Source: Parachlorella kessleri (Eukaryota; Chlorophyta; Trebouxiophyceae; Chlorellales; Chlorellaceae). Taken from it: a DNA stretch of 19,423 nucleotides. Positions 1-9,689 of this stretch are shown piece by piece. Where the stretch lies: positions 1 to 19,423 of the forward strand of contig BBXU01003380.1 of the NCBI GenBank assembly GCA_001598975.1. The letters run 5' to 3'. The notes under the pieces were generated by a model, which did not search any database, was not told where the DNA came from, and saw only the letters and a list, made by a program, of their open reading frames with translations. Within the stretch, counting starts at the first letter, position 1. Every line of letters starts with the position of its first letter. The position numbers and the translations under genes were made by a program.

Positions 1-381
1 ATCCACAGGTACCCCCCCCCCCCTTCCCTAACCTATGGGGGTTTGCACTCTGCAGCAGGGAGAAGGTACTCCATGACGGAGCGAGGCGCTAGCGCGCCAC
101 CCCCGATGTCCTATGGACCGTTTCTAGAATCGAGCCTGTCACAAGGAAGGAAACATCTTGTTGGAAATTTCCCTACAGGGATGCGCTGCCACATGCAGAC
201 CGGAGACATGTCCGCAGCGACCGAGGCGGGAGCAAGTTTGAGTCGAGGGGGCACTTGTTTAACATAGCCTTCCACTGCAGCTTTACTGCTCTGCCGTACT
301 TACGTCTGCAACACACAGCAAGGACAGGCTTGCCTGTTGCAAGGCATTCCGTCAGTCCTGCCGCTGCCCCAGATTGTTATC
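1..381. other. Left-edge region without a recognised gene
   Basis: A poly-C run of about 12 bases lies near position 11-22. Open frames here are short and resemble no family I know. The stretch may be 5' UTR or promoter of the small gene that starts at 382. An AG at 371-372 just before that ATG could instead be a splice acceptor, so upstream coding exons left of the window are not excluded. Confidence 0.4.
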
Positions 382-1020
382 ATGCCGAACAAGGCGGAGG
401 CTGCTCTTCTGAGCGTGGCCATCAAGAAGGTATGTTTCGGCTTGCTTCACCTCTTGAACGAGGGCGCCTGTGCCTAACCTAGCTGTAACTGCCTGATCTG
501 TGACTGTGAATCTGAACTGACTCTGTGCCCTGCAGTACTTTGGGGCATCTCCCAGCAAGCAAGCTGTGGCAAAGCAGGCTGAGGGGGTTGTGAGGGTGGT
601 AGAGAGGGTCAGTCCCGGCCCCTTGAAAGCAGCCCCCAGCTTTGCAGGCCCCGTCGGTAAGCTTGTTCCACCTTGCACAGCTGGTAGCTGCCGCACTGGG
701 TGTACGGCCAGTGTCTGGGCCAGGCAAGCCTAAAAAGAGATGACGAGTGATCCGTTCCCCTGTGTAGGCGGCTACACGGTATTTGCTGCTGCCATGCCAA
801 GCCACAGGTAAACAGCGCAGGACCGGTGGATCACACCCAGCTTCCTTGCCTACAGCTGTGCCCATGACTAGCTCTTGCAGCAGGCCGGCCTGCCGGTTTT
901 TACAAGCCTGTCTTGACTCTGCCCTGCAGTGTTTCCTACCCGGCTGTCTTCAAGGCACCTGGCGCTTCCACTGTGCAGCTGCGTATGTTTTCAAGCAGTG
1001 CTTGTGACAGCACTAGGTAG
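382..1020 (+). CDS. Small unidentified protein, four exons (about 99 aa)
   Basis: Exons are placed at 382-429, 536-656, 768-807 and 930-1020. The introns start gtatgt, gtaagc and gtaaac and end in cag or tag, and the phases join without a stop. The product begins MPNKAEAALLSVAIKKYFG, has a lysine- and valine-rich helical middle (SKQAVAKQAEGVVRVVERV), then GGYTVFAAAMPSHSVSYPAVF, and ends in a Ser/Arg tail at TAG. I recognise no family and see no membrane segment or clear targeting signal. The last residues are uncertain because a good donor, gtatgt, lies in the last exon after CAGCTGC, so the real protein may continue in a further exon. The N-terminus could also be internal, since an acceptor-like AG lies just upstream of the ATG. 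Support comes only from splice-site quality and phase agreement. Confidence 0.5.
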
Positions 1021-2186
1021 GCTGAGGTCTTAGGCCGTCCTGGCTTTGTATATTTAGGAATGGCCCCCTTGCGGCTATGGCATATACGGGGCCAATGAAC
1101 ACTGGGCAATGCAGCCTCATTTTCACAAATATTGACCAAGACTTCCGTGACAGTGATGTGTAGTTGTGTTGAATTGACCATGCTTTACATCCTGCGCTTC
1201 AACCTCTATCGGCCTTGATGTTGGTGTTACCTCATCTCAATGCACTGGCTCTGGTTCCTTCGTTCCGCTTTTTGCATGTGTGTGGAGGATGAACTGTTCT
1301 TTTGCCCGCTATCCTAAGCTGTGAAGATGCCTGATTGTGCCTATCTTGTACTCTCTAGGTTGCTGTCATGCAGATGTTGTTGTACAACTTGTTTCCATAG
1401 CAATAGCAAACTAGGCTCAGTGCAAGACTTTGCTACCTCCCTCGCGTGTATTAACTACTGTAGTCATTGCACTGTAAACGACATCATGGTAGCACTGCTG
1501 GGTGATCTCTGATGTATAGGGCTAGGCGGGTTCTTCTCTTACCGGAATTAGAAAGCAGTGCACCTGGAGTTGGCACCTTCCTTTTAATAGTCCCACCGAC
1601 ATAGCTAGCCTCGGGTTGCCTTCAATTGGCTAAGTGCTTGTGCTGTGAAGGACACATGGAGAAGCTTGGTGGGATAGACCTTTGGTTGTGCTTTTTGTTG
1701 GTTTCCCCGTCCGGACGGGGTGGTGCATGCCATTAAGAATTGGTACTTGGATCTTGTGGTTTGTGGACATAGTACATCCTGGCTTTTTGTTGGCCCCATT
1801 TGGGGGACTCACGGCAGCATGGTCAAGTGGCGGTACGCTGTTAAACTAGACTAGACTAGTCTCTTTTATAGCGTTATATGTTACCAGGACACATGGCATA
1901 CACGGTGGGCTCCCTCTTACGATCTTTGTTTTTGTATGTCATGAACAAATGCATGGGAAGACAACCACGGCATCGTGCAGGCAGCCTAGCTCGATTCATC
2001 AGTGTATGCTTGTTGCAACGCCCCTCCTTTGATTTAAAAACATGTACTATCGGGGTGGTGCATGTGGCAAACTGTAGCGGTGACAGCTGTAAGCCTGCAG
2101 GAGCATTCATGTACCCACCCACCCACCCCCTGGACACCAGTTTGCACTGCAGTTGTGAATGTGAACATGTGGCAGAAACGCCGGAC
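1021..2186. other. Convergent 3'-3' spacer
   Basis: This stretch lies between the small plus-strand gene and the minus-strand WD40 gene. I find no convincing coding exon on either strand. It is locally more AT-rich than the genes. It contains TGTAA at 1473-1477, the poly(A) signal typical of green algae and usable by the plus-strand gene. It also holds a perfect 16-base palindrome at 1705-1720 and a CCCA-type tract near 2113-2129. No copy of the dispersed repeat found in the other tail-to-tail spacers was seen here. Confidence 0.5.
1705..1720. repeat. Perfect 16-bp palindrome
   Basis: CCCCGTCCGGACGGGG reads identically on both strands. It sits in the non-coding convergent spacer. It could form a short stem or bind a dimeric factor, but nothing around it decides this. 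Confidence 0.6.
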
Positions 2187-4764
2187 TCAAAGGAACCCTT
2201 TGCGCAGCCCTGCACCCCGGCCTGCTGGCACTGGCTCCACCCACTCTAGCCGCCACTTGGCTAGCGTGCCATCGCTGGCCCCGGAGTACAGGTAGCGCCC
2301 ATCGTGGGAGAAGGCCAGCGCTGACACAGCACCCTTCTGGGTGAAGCCCAGCTGAGCAAAGGTTGCCAAGCATGTGCCCGCCTCCCTGCCCTGCCGGCTG
2401 CGAGTCTGGAACACCTGCATGCTTTGAGCGGGATCCATGTGAACTGGCAAGGTAGTTGTGTAGGGAGGACATGCCTCCCTTTTCGCTTGCTGCATGGACA
2501 ACCACAGCGTGACCTGCCCGCCCATTATGTCAGGTTACAATTCCTGTTCATGTGCAGCCATCACTCAGGCTTTGCTTGTAACCAACCCCTCAAAGTAGTG
2601 TCGGAGAACAAACATAGCACGTGCAAAGGAAATACAGGCAACAATGACCGAGGCAAACAGGGTCTGCAGGTGTACTCACAGCCACACCTTGATAGTGCAG
2701 CCCCCAAAGAGGCCAGTGGAGCCGCTGGCCAGCAGCTCACCGTCCCGAGACAGCGCCATGCAGCAAGGCCAGGTGGTCTCCTCATGCCTGCCATGCAGTG
2801 TGCGCAGGCACACCCAGGCACGGGTGCTCCAGGCCTGCATTGGGCGAACCGGAGAGAAAGGCAAAGCAAGGTTGGGTGAGGTTCTATATGAAGAGTGTGG
2901 CGGAGGCATGCAGAACTTAGTGGACGTAATTGTCAAATGCTGGCGACACAGTCAGCTGAGGGGCATGGGTAAGGTCTCCTTCCCACCTAGTCTGCTAAGC
3001 AAGCCAGCTGCACACTACAAAGGCTTGAAGGGCAGCCTGGGGGCCCTCCAGACGCACTGACCCGCAGTGTGTTATCCCCAGCAGCGCTATACAGCGTCGC
3101 CCCATCCGGCGAGACTGCCAGCGCCCGCACCCCGCCGCCGTGCCCCTTGAGCACCCTCACAAGCGCCCAGTCGGACGTCCGCCACACATGTATGGTGTAG
3201 TCATGAGAGCCACTGAACAGAAGGGTGCCTTCTGGGTTCAGCGCAAGGGACAACACTGAGGCGGTGTGCCCCGACAGGGTATGCAGCAGCATGGGCTGCT
3301 GTGGCGGCCCGGCACTGGCTGGGTTGCCTGGCGCAGGCACAGGTGCTTCAGTCAGCTGGGGCAGCTGCCAGATCCGAATGGAATGGTCCTTGGGGCCTAG
3401 GGAGGCAGTAAACAGCAAGCTGCCATCCCAGGAGGTGACAGCAGACTGCAGGCTGGGCCCTGCTTGGAGCAGCCGCTGCAGGTATGTGCTGCTGCAGGTG
3501 CCGCTGGTAGTGCTGCTGTCGGCGCTGCTGCTGGCACGAAGAGGCTGCTGCTGGCTGCCGGCTGCGGTGGGGTCATGCCGCGACGCAGCGCCATTTGTAC
3601 CAAGTAATGTGTTGTCGATACCGGCAGCTTCCGGGACAGGCGCTGTGCTGGTGGTAGAGGGCCTGGCGCCCACAGAGCTGGGCATGGTGGCAACATGAGA
3701 ACGGGGACGGGTAGGTGCATATAGACGCACTACATCCTTGCGATAGTAGCCAAGGCCCTTTGTCCCGGGGCGGAACAGATACCCTTCCCTGCAGGCAGGG
3801 AACTAGGAAGGTCCTATGCGTCTGTGGGTCGGGTGCATGTCAGAGAGCGTCTGCAGGCCCCCTGTTAGCAACAAGCTCTGCAGCATTCATCCTGGAATGT
3901 GCCTATCTAAAGCATACCTGACCCCGCGATAGCCGGTCTCAGCCAGAAACTCTGGCCCCGCCGCTGCACCAGCCATGGCAGGTGCACCAGCGTCTGCCTC
4001 CGCGGTCGTGCACAACACATCCGCACAACATTCCCCGCCCTGCTCAGCCCGCAGCCCCGCCTCTGGGCTGCTCTGTTGGCCAGGCGCAGTGATACTGGGC
4101 CTGGCGGCCTCGATTCTCTCTGCTGCTGTGCTGCCATCCGTGGGATGTAGTTGGATGATTGCTCCTTGATCATCTACACAAGTGACCTGCTCTGGCTCGG
4201 CTGACAGCACCAGGCGTATGCTGTGGAGCCTGCTGGCGGTGTAGCCCATGAGCACCTTGCCGTCCTGCAGCGGAAGGCAGTGCCAAAGAGGGTGGCACAG
4301 GTCTCGCACAAAGCGCTGGTGAAGGAAGTTAGCACAAGGCCAGAAGGTTGGACGAGGATAGCTCCATCTGTAAAGGCATGGAAGCCGACTCGGCTGCACA
4401 GGCACTGACCTGGCTGGAAACCGCTGCCGTGGGGATGTCCGGGGCCTCCACAGGCCTGGGCGCGGCTGCGTCACACCCACTGAACAGTGTATCACCGTCC
4501 TCAGACACTGCAAGGTAGGACACCCGCGCTTGGTGGACCTGCAGTGCATGTGTCATGTTGAGGACCGCAAGGGGCTGCTGTGTGCTAGCTGCGGCGTGCT
4601 TGCTTAGCAAACCATGGTGCTAACCTGTTCGTGCCAGACGGCCTCCACCTTCAGTTCGGACAGCCTAGCATTCTCCTTCCCTAACCCCCCCCCTGCCTGC
4701 TTGCTGCTGCAGGGGGTTTCATGATGCACAGATGACATGCTACCTCCAGGAGTCCGTCACTCAT
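2187..4764 (-). CDS. WD40-repeat protein, seven exons (about 562 aa)
   Basis: Exons on the minus strand are 4764-4744, 4675-4625, 4577-4410, 4264-3918, 3788-3062, 2834-2688 and 2414-2187. All phases agree and the total is 1689 nt including TGA. An N-terminal blade-like stretch (VSYLAVSEDGDTLFSGCD) is at about residues 43-61. A short motif GYLFRPGTKGLGYYRKD is at about 198-214. A Ser/Ala/Pro/Gln-rich linker follows. The C-terminal half carries at least five WD40 blades, with signatures SIRIW, TIHVW, TLRAW, TIKVF and TLAKW, each preceded by an SPDG- or SHDG-like turn. Two blades (TLR|AW and TIK|VF) become complete only after splicing, which supports those junctions. WD40 propellers are protein-interaction scaffolds; the partner and process are unknown. 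The weakest points are the 47-nt intron at 4624-4578, which is very short, and the 145-nt intron at 4409-4265, which could hide an extra exon. Confidence 0.8.
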
Positions 4765-4966
4765 GCGGCAGGCAGGGAACCATTCGACCTAAGCTACCAC
4801 GTGGTGATACCAGCAGCCTGTGTATCCCTTGTGTCGGTTGAGGCCTCGTGGGCTGGAAGTCAGCTGATGTGTGTGCTGAGCGTGGTCGGCATGGCTTGAC
4901 ACGTCTGAAGGCGCCGTGACCCAAGACAACCCAGATCCAAGCAGGGATTTTGCAAGACCGACCTCA
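4765..4966. promoter_or_regulatory. Shared 5' spacer between WD40 and fumarate reductase genes
   Basis: About 200 bp separate the two divergent ATGs. Both promoters and both 5' UTRs must lie within it or overlap the neighbouring transcript. No TATA-like box or named motif could be assigned. Confidence 0.45.
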
Positions 4967-7900
4967 ATGCGTGCCAAGGTCCTTTGGTTGCTGCTACTAG
5001 GGGGCACTGCCATCTGCGGCTACTTCTTACTTCTTCAGTACCGCTTGTTGCCTTCACCGCCCCTGTCGCTCCTCTCCAGTGGTAGGCAGGTGATGGCACA
5101 CAAACCCCGTCTGATCGTGGTTGGCAGCGGCTTGGGCGGCACGTCTGCAGCCTTGACAGCCGCCCAGCTTGATCCTAGCCTAGATGTAGTGGTGCTGGAG
5201 AAAGAAGCCAAGCCCGGGGGGAACAGCGTCAAGGCATCTTCTGGGATTAATGCCTTGACGCCTCAGCAGAACGATTCTGCAGAGGTTTTTCAGCAGGACA
5301 CGCTGCGTTCCGGTGGAGGGCTCAGCCAGCCAGCACTGGTGAACATGCTGGTGGTGAGTTATGGGTATGCACCAATTTCTACACTCTCCATTATCTCCTA
5401 AATGTTTCTTACTCTGTCTCCTTTGCTAGTCAGCCGCTGGGTCTCCATTCTCAAGTCTCCACAGTTGCTTGCTTGTACCGGTCGAAGGCACTGCAGACAC
5501 ACAACTGACCAGTCCTAACCGCCCGCCTGCACAGGGCAGCAGCCAGGATGCCATCAGCTGGCTGGAGTCCAGCGGCGTGGACCTCAGCGGCCTGGTGCAG
5601 CTGGGCGGCCACTCCCGCAAGCGCACCCACCACAGCCCGTCAGGGCCCAATGTGGGCTATGCCATGATGAAGGCGCTTCATGACAAGCAGGGCCAGATGC
5701 CGCGCATCGCGCTCCACACGTCAGCCCACGTACGTGATGTTGTGCGGGCCGCCCTCCTGGAAAGGTAGCAATTTTGCTCTTGCTCTCTCTATTCTAGTGC
5801 CTTGGGTGGGAGCCGAAGAACCCCCAAATAGTTGGCAAGTGTAGGAGGGTAATCGCATCGACCCCTGCTTGCCTTCTGCAGGTGACAGGGTTGCTGCAAG
5901 ATGGGGGCCGGGTGCGTGGGGTGACCTACCGCACCGCAGAGGGACAGGAGGAGCGGCTGCCAGCGGATGCAGTGGTGCTGGCCACCGGCGGCTTTGGGGC
6001 CAACAAGGACCTGCTGTATAAGTATGCTCCGCAGGTGGACTGCCGGATATCAACAAGAGGGCCTGGGCTGGGAGACAAACTTATGAATGTTGGCGTGTGC
6101 TCTCCACGCTAGCAGGCCTGGCATAACAGTCTAGAGCGCCCCTGCGCACCCCTATGCTGTGCTGTCCATGATGTGACGCCGCTGTAGCCAATCGGTTCAA
6201 GATGTCTCATGTGGCAGCACGCCAGCCCCAGGGCATCAAGGGCAATGTTCTTCATGCGCCACGCCTACGACGCACCTGCCTGTCTACCTATCGGTTTATT
6301 GAGTCCCGGTCAGAAGCCTTGCTGCAGGTGGCGGAGCTTGCCACGACCAACGGGCCCTGGGCACAAGGGGAAGGCCTGCAGCTGGCGGAGCAAGCAGGTC
6401 AGGACGGAGTCAGCGGGCACTTAGCAAAGTGACCGTGGCAAAGCGCGGCTAGCCTGGCCTGGCAGCTGTCAGGGATCTCTCTGGTTGACGCAGCAATTGC
6501 TTGCCCATTGGTCGGCTGCGTCAGTCAGCAACCAGTTACCAGGCTTTAGGTGGCATGCGATGGAAGCGCACATGCTGCTCATCAGTGCTAGCACCTTGTC
6601 AGGTAGCAGAGGTGTGGAGTGCGGCTGTGCAGGTGGTGCGCTACTGCATGTGGATCAGGTGCAGGTGCACCCCACCGGCTTTGTGGACCCCCGGGACCCC
6701 CACAATAAGTCCAAGGTGGGCTCACCGACAGGCTGGCACCACCAGGGGTGGAAGAGCTTGCTGTGATTTAGGCTGCCGGCCAAGCCCTGTATTGACTAGC
6801 ACAGCTGGGGAGGCCAATCGAGGAGGTGGAATTGCTTGCAGTTACAACTGCAGGTGCAGTGCAGCGAGCTGATGCTCACGATGTCTACGGTACTACTCAC
6901 CTAGTCTGCACACTTCTGTGACAGAGAGGGTGGCTTACCTCTAAATGAGTTTACCTTCTTTGTTCAGTTCCTGGCGCCCGAGAAGCTGAGGGGTGTGGGT
7001 GGCATCCTCCTAAGGAAGCACGATGGGCGGCGGTTTGTGGACGAGCTGTCTACGAGGGATGTGGTAGCCAAGGTGAGTGAGGCCCCGCAGAAGAGAAGAA
7101 GGTGCAGGTGGTACCTTGGATACCTCTTGAGGCCTGGGGCGTATTTATCTATTAATTTGCCTTGGATACCCGACTGACCTGGGCCTCCATGCTGGCTTTG
7201 CTCCCTGTCCTGTCCTGTGTGACAAGGGCACGCCCGCGCTGGGGGCAAGCACGTCCACCACCCCCCATACCCTGCAGCGGCAGTGCCACCAATCCCAGGG
7301 GCAGGGCACCTTCCAGGGGCCACATGGAAGAGTAAGCGCGGTGTATCCTAGTGGGATGTGATGTGCAGGCCATCCTCGGCCTGCCAGAGCGAGAGGCGTG
7401 GCTGCTGCTGGGCTCGGCAGCCGCTCAGCTGTACGGTCCCACCCTCAACTTCTATGTTAGCAAGGGCTTCTTTGTGAAGCTTGACACCCCGGGCCAACTG
7501 GCACAGCACCTCGGCGTGTCAGAGGCTGCGGTGAGGGAGCACATGCTTCTGGGCATGCCGCTTGCGCCGCTGGTAGAGATGTGGAGGCATGCAGCTTCAC
7601 GTGCAGTCCTGCTTGGGGCTGAGATGCTTGGCCCATGCGCTGCCTGCTTTGGAGCCTTCCAGCAGGGGCAGTGGCAGGGTGTGCATTGGGACTACCAGGC
7701 CGCAAGCGTTTAGGCAGTGGCGCCTGCCGTCTGTCTGAGTGGCGAGTGGCACACTGTCTCCCCAGCTGGACCTACACAGTGTGCCGCTGGATGCTGTCTG
7801 GAGTGCTACTCTGGTAGCCTGGGTAAATGTCACACTCCTGGACAGCACAGCACTAGGTGTATGTGGGGCTTGCAGGTGAGGGAGGAGCTGGAGGCATATA

Positions 7901-8463
7901 ACGCTGCTGCAGCTGCAACAACAGATTCCTTTGGCAAGACGGTGTTCCCCACCACCGTCGACCTGTCTCAGCCCGTCTACGTGGCTCGCATCACTCCGGT
8001 TATCCACTACACCATGGTGGGTGGCAGACCTGACTAGCAAGGCTGCTCTGCTGGAATCGTGATCCTGGCCAGCTGGACATGCCTTGAGGCCATCTGCACA
8101 CAGGGTTGACATCTCAATTGGTGGCTGCTGTATGGAAAAACATCATGCCATTTGCAAGGGAACCCGGGCAGAGGGTAGCAAGCAACAACTTATGCTGCCC
8201 AAGCTGCTAGCTGTGCACAGGAGGGTACCTATGCTGCATCGCAGGGCGGGGTGGCCATCAACCCCCAGAGCCAAGTGCTGAGCGAGGCGGGGGTGCCCAT
8301 CCCAGGGCTGTTTGCGGCCGGGGAGGTGACGGGGGGCCTTCATGGGGTCAACAGGCTGGGTGGCAATTCTCTGCTGGACTGCGTGGTGTTTGGGAGGCGG
8401 GCGGGGTCCAGCGCCGCAGCATACATAGCAAACCTGCGGCGGGAGCGCACAGCCGACTTGTAG
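4967..8463 (+). CDS. FAD-dependent fumarate reductase (soluble, OSM1/flavocytochrome c type)
   Basis: Nine exons: 4967-5353, 5535-5729, 5882-6034, 6328-6397, 6633-6715, 6968-7072, 7369-7530, 7876-8016 and 8245-8463. All are in phase, giving 504 aa. The family reduces fumarate to succinate on a single FAD-containing chain. Residues 5-28 form a hydrophobic segment (signal anchor or targeting sequence). The dinucleotide-binding motif [12 protein letters not shown] is at 51-62, followed by [10 protein letters not shown]. Further conserved blocks are [64 protein letters not shown] and [17 protein letters not shown]. Four residues match the catalytic set of Shewanella flavocytochrome c3 (His365, Arg402, His504, Arg544): here His281, Arg318, His429 and Arg469. 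The spacings 281-318 (37) and 429-469 (40) equal those of the bacterial enzyme. Length fits yeast Osm1 (about 500 aa). The start is the ATG at 4967; the frame is open upstream to 4916 but has no earlier ATG. Compartment is unresolved (ER, mitochondrion or plastid). Confidence 0.93.
7531..7875 (+). other. Intron 7 of the fumarate reductase gene, flanked by a 9-bp direct repeat
   Basis: The intron starts GTGAGGGAG at 7531, and the next exon starts with the same nine bases at 7876. Splicing at these sites joins SEAA to VREELEAYN in phase. Retention would run on for about 60 codons to a stop at 7711-7713. Confidence 0.75.
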
Positions 8464-8614
8464 TGGCCGCGAAGGCTGTTCCAAGGAGTGGGTAGGGGTG
8501 GTCTCCTAATGGTTTACGCCATGGGAACACCACTACCTTCCAAACATGGACAGTAAGGGCATGAGGGAAGGGGGCGGAGTGCTTGTATCGCTTCCACTGC
8601 TTGGTGGTGCATGT

Positions 8615-8700
8615 TATTACCAGTAAGGGTGGCAGGTATTCTGAACAGAGAGTGAGACGGGAACTGTACCGACAGGGCTGGATGCAGAAATGCTCCTGAT
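8615..8700 (+). repeat. Dispersed repeat, copy 1
   Basis: Shares GGGTGGCAGGTA, GAACAGAGAGTGAGA and CGACAGGGCTGGATGCAGAA with the other copies, with scattered substitutions and small indels. It is the more diverged of the two copies in this spacer and starts about 150 bp after the fumarate reductase stop. Confidence 0.75.
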
Positions 8701-8769
8701 ATACTGATACTGTCGAATGTGAAGTGTCCGCAAAGTACATCTTAGCTTGTTCATGCTGTTGGCAGGCAG

Positions 8770-8774
8770 TGTAA
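8770..8774 (+). terminator. Possible TGTAA polyadenylation signal
   Basis: TGTAA is the usual green-algal poly(A) signal. It lies 307 nt downstream of the fumarate reductase stop. A five-base match is weak evidence by itself. Confidence 0.3.
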
Positions 8775-9043
8775 CAGCTGCAGGAAGGAGTTTATGAACC
8801 GGGCTGAGGGTACGAGCTGTCAACTGACTTGACTGGATGCAAGGTATGCTTCTCGTTGTCCTCTTTGTCGACCCCACACCTGGGATTTTACAGGAGAACT
8901 GCTGGGTGGTGGTACACTGTTGGACGTAGGTTAGCTTCCCCTGCTTCTTTGCTGCTGCGGACCCAGACCTCCTTTGCCCCATGTTCTTTTAGTGGTGGCT
9001 GTTTAGGCAGGGCCAGCTTGAGCCTAACTTGAGACTATTCATA

Positions 9044-9138
9044 GTATTAGCATGGGTGGCAGGTAGTGAGAACAGGGAGTGAGAGTTGAGCTGGACTGAC
9101 AGGGCTGGATGCAGAATGTGCCCAAGTCTTGCCTATAA
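9044..9138 (+). repeat. Dispersed repeat, copy 2
   Basis: Close to consensus. It begins GTATTAGCATGGGTGGCAGG and continues AACAGGGAGTGAGAGTTGAG, CTGGACTGACAGGGCTGGAT, then GCAGAATGTG and AAGTCTTGCCT. Over its first 70 bases it is almost identical to copy 4 in opposite orientation 10 kb away. Confidence 0.85.
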
Positions 9139-9689
9139 TATTGCCACAGAAATGAAGCAGCTAGTACGGCTTCTCCTTCAAAGCAGGCCTTCCAGATGCC
9201 TCCAGCAGTCAGCCTCATGCATGCTGCATCCCTCCTTAGTTTATCACACTACATGCTTTGAAAACCTAGGCTACGACTGCTGCTCAAATCAAGCCATAGT
9301 ACACAGAGAAGCTACAATTCGGTGGTCGCTGTGCTGCCACGGTAAGAAACCACTAAGGGGTGCAGGTGGACGGCCCATCTACGCCTAGTCACTAGTAAAG
9401 CATTGCAATATGCCAGAAACAAGTGCGCTCGCTTAGCACAGTTGAAGGAGCCGCGCAGTTTGCCAATATAAAGAATTTCACAAAACTCCATTGTACATGT
9501 GCAACAGTCGGATGGACGCAGCAGATCAGTTCTGGGCACACACGCGGCAGCGCTTCTAGATGCACGGCAAGCAGCACGGCATTGGGGCCTGGCCGGTCAG
9601 TGCTGCACCTGGCAGCCCGAAAATACGAAAAGAAAACTGCACCCGGAAGTTTCATGGCGTGCAACTGCCAGGAGCAAATGCACGCCAGA

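Larger units (their letters stand above)
8464..9689. other. Convergent 3'-3' spacer between fumarate reductase and MATE genes
   Basis: I see no convincing coding exon in this 1.2 kb. It holds two direct copies of the dispersed repeat and a TGTAA poly(A)-type signal at 8770-8774, 307 nt after the fumarate reductase stop. If that signal is used, the first repeat copy lies inside the 3' UTR. The rest is unassigned. Confidence 0.5.

Noticed and set aside
3225..3698. Plus-strand open frame of 157 codons
   Set aside because: Antisense shadow of the large WD40 exon; Ser/Ala/Gly-rich with no domain.
4265..4410. Extra WD40 exon encoding DGAILVQPSGLVL between exons 3 and 4 of the WD40 gene
   Set aside because: No phase-compatible donor of reasonable intron length was found, whereas exons 3 and 4 join directly in phase 0.
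8617..8982. Minus-strand open frame of 121 codons in the convergent spacer
   Set aside because: It runs through a repeat copy, lacks any family feature and has no good splice context.
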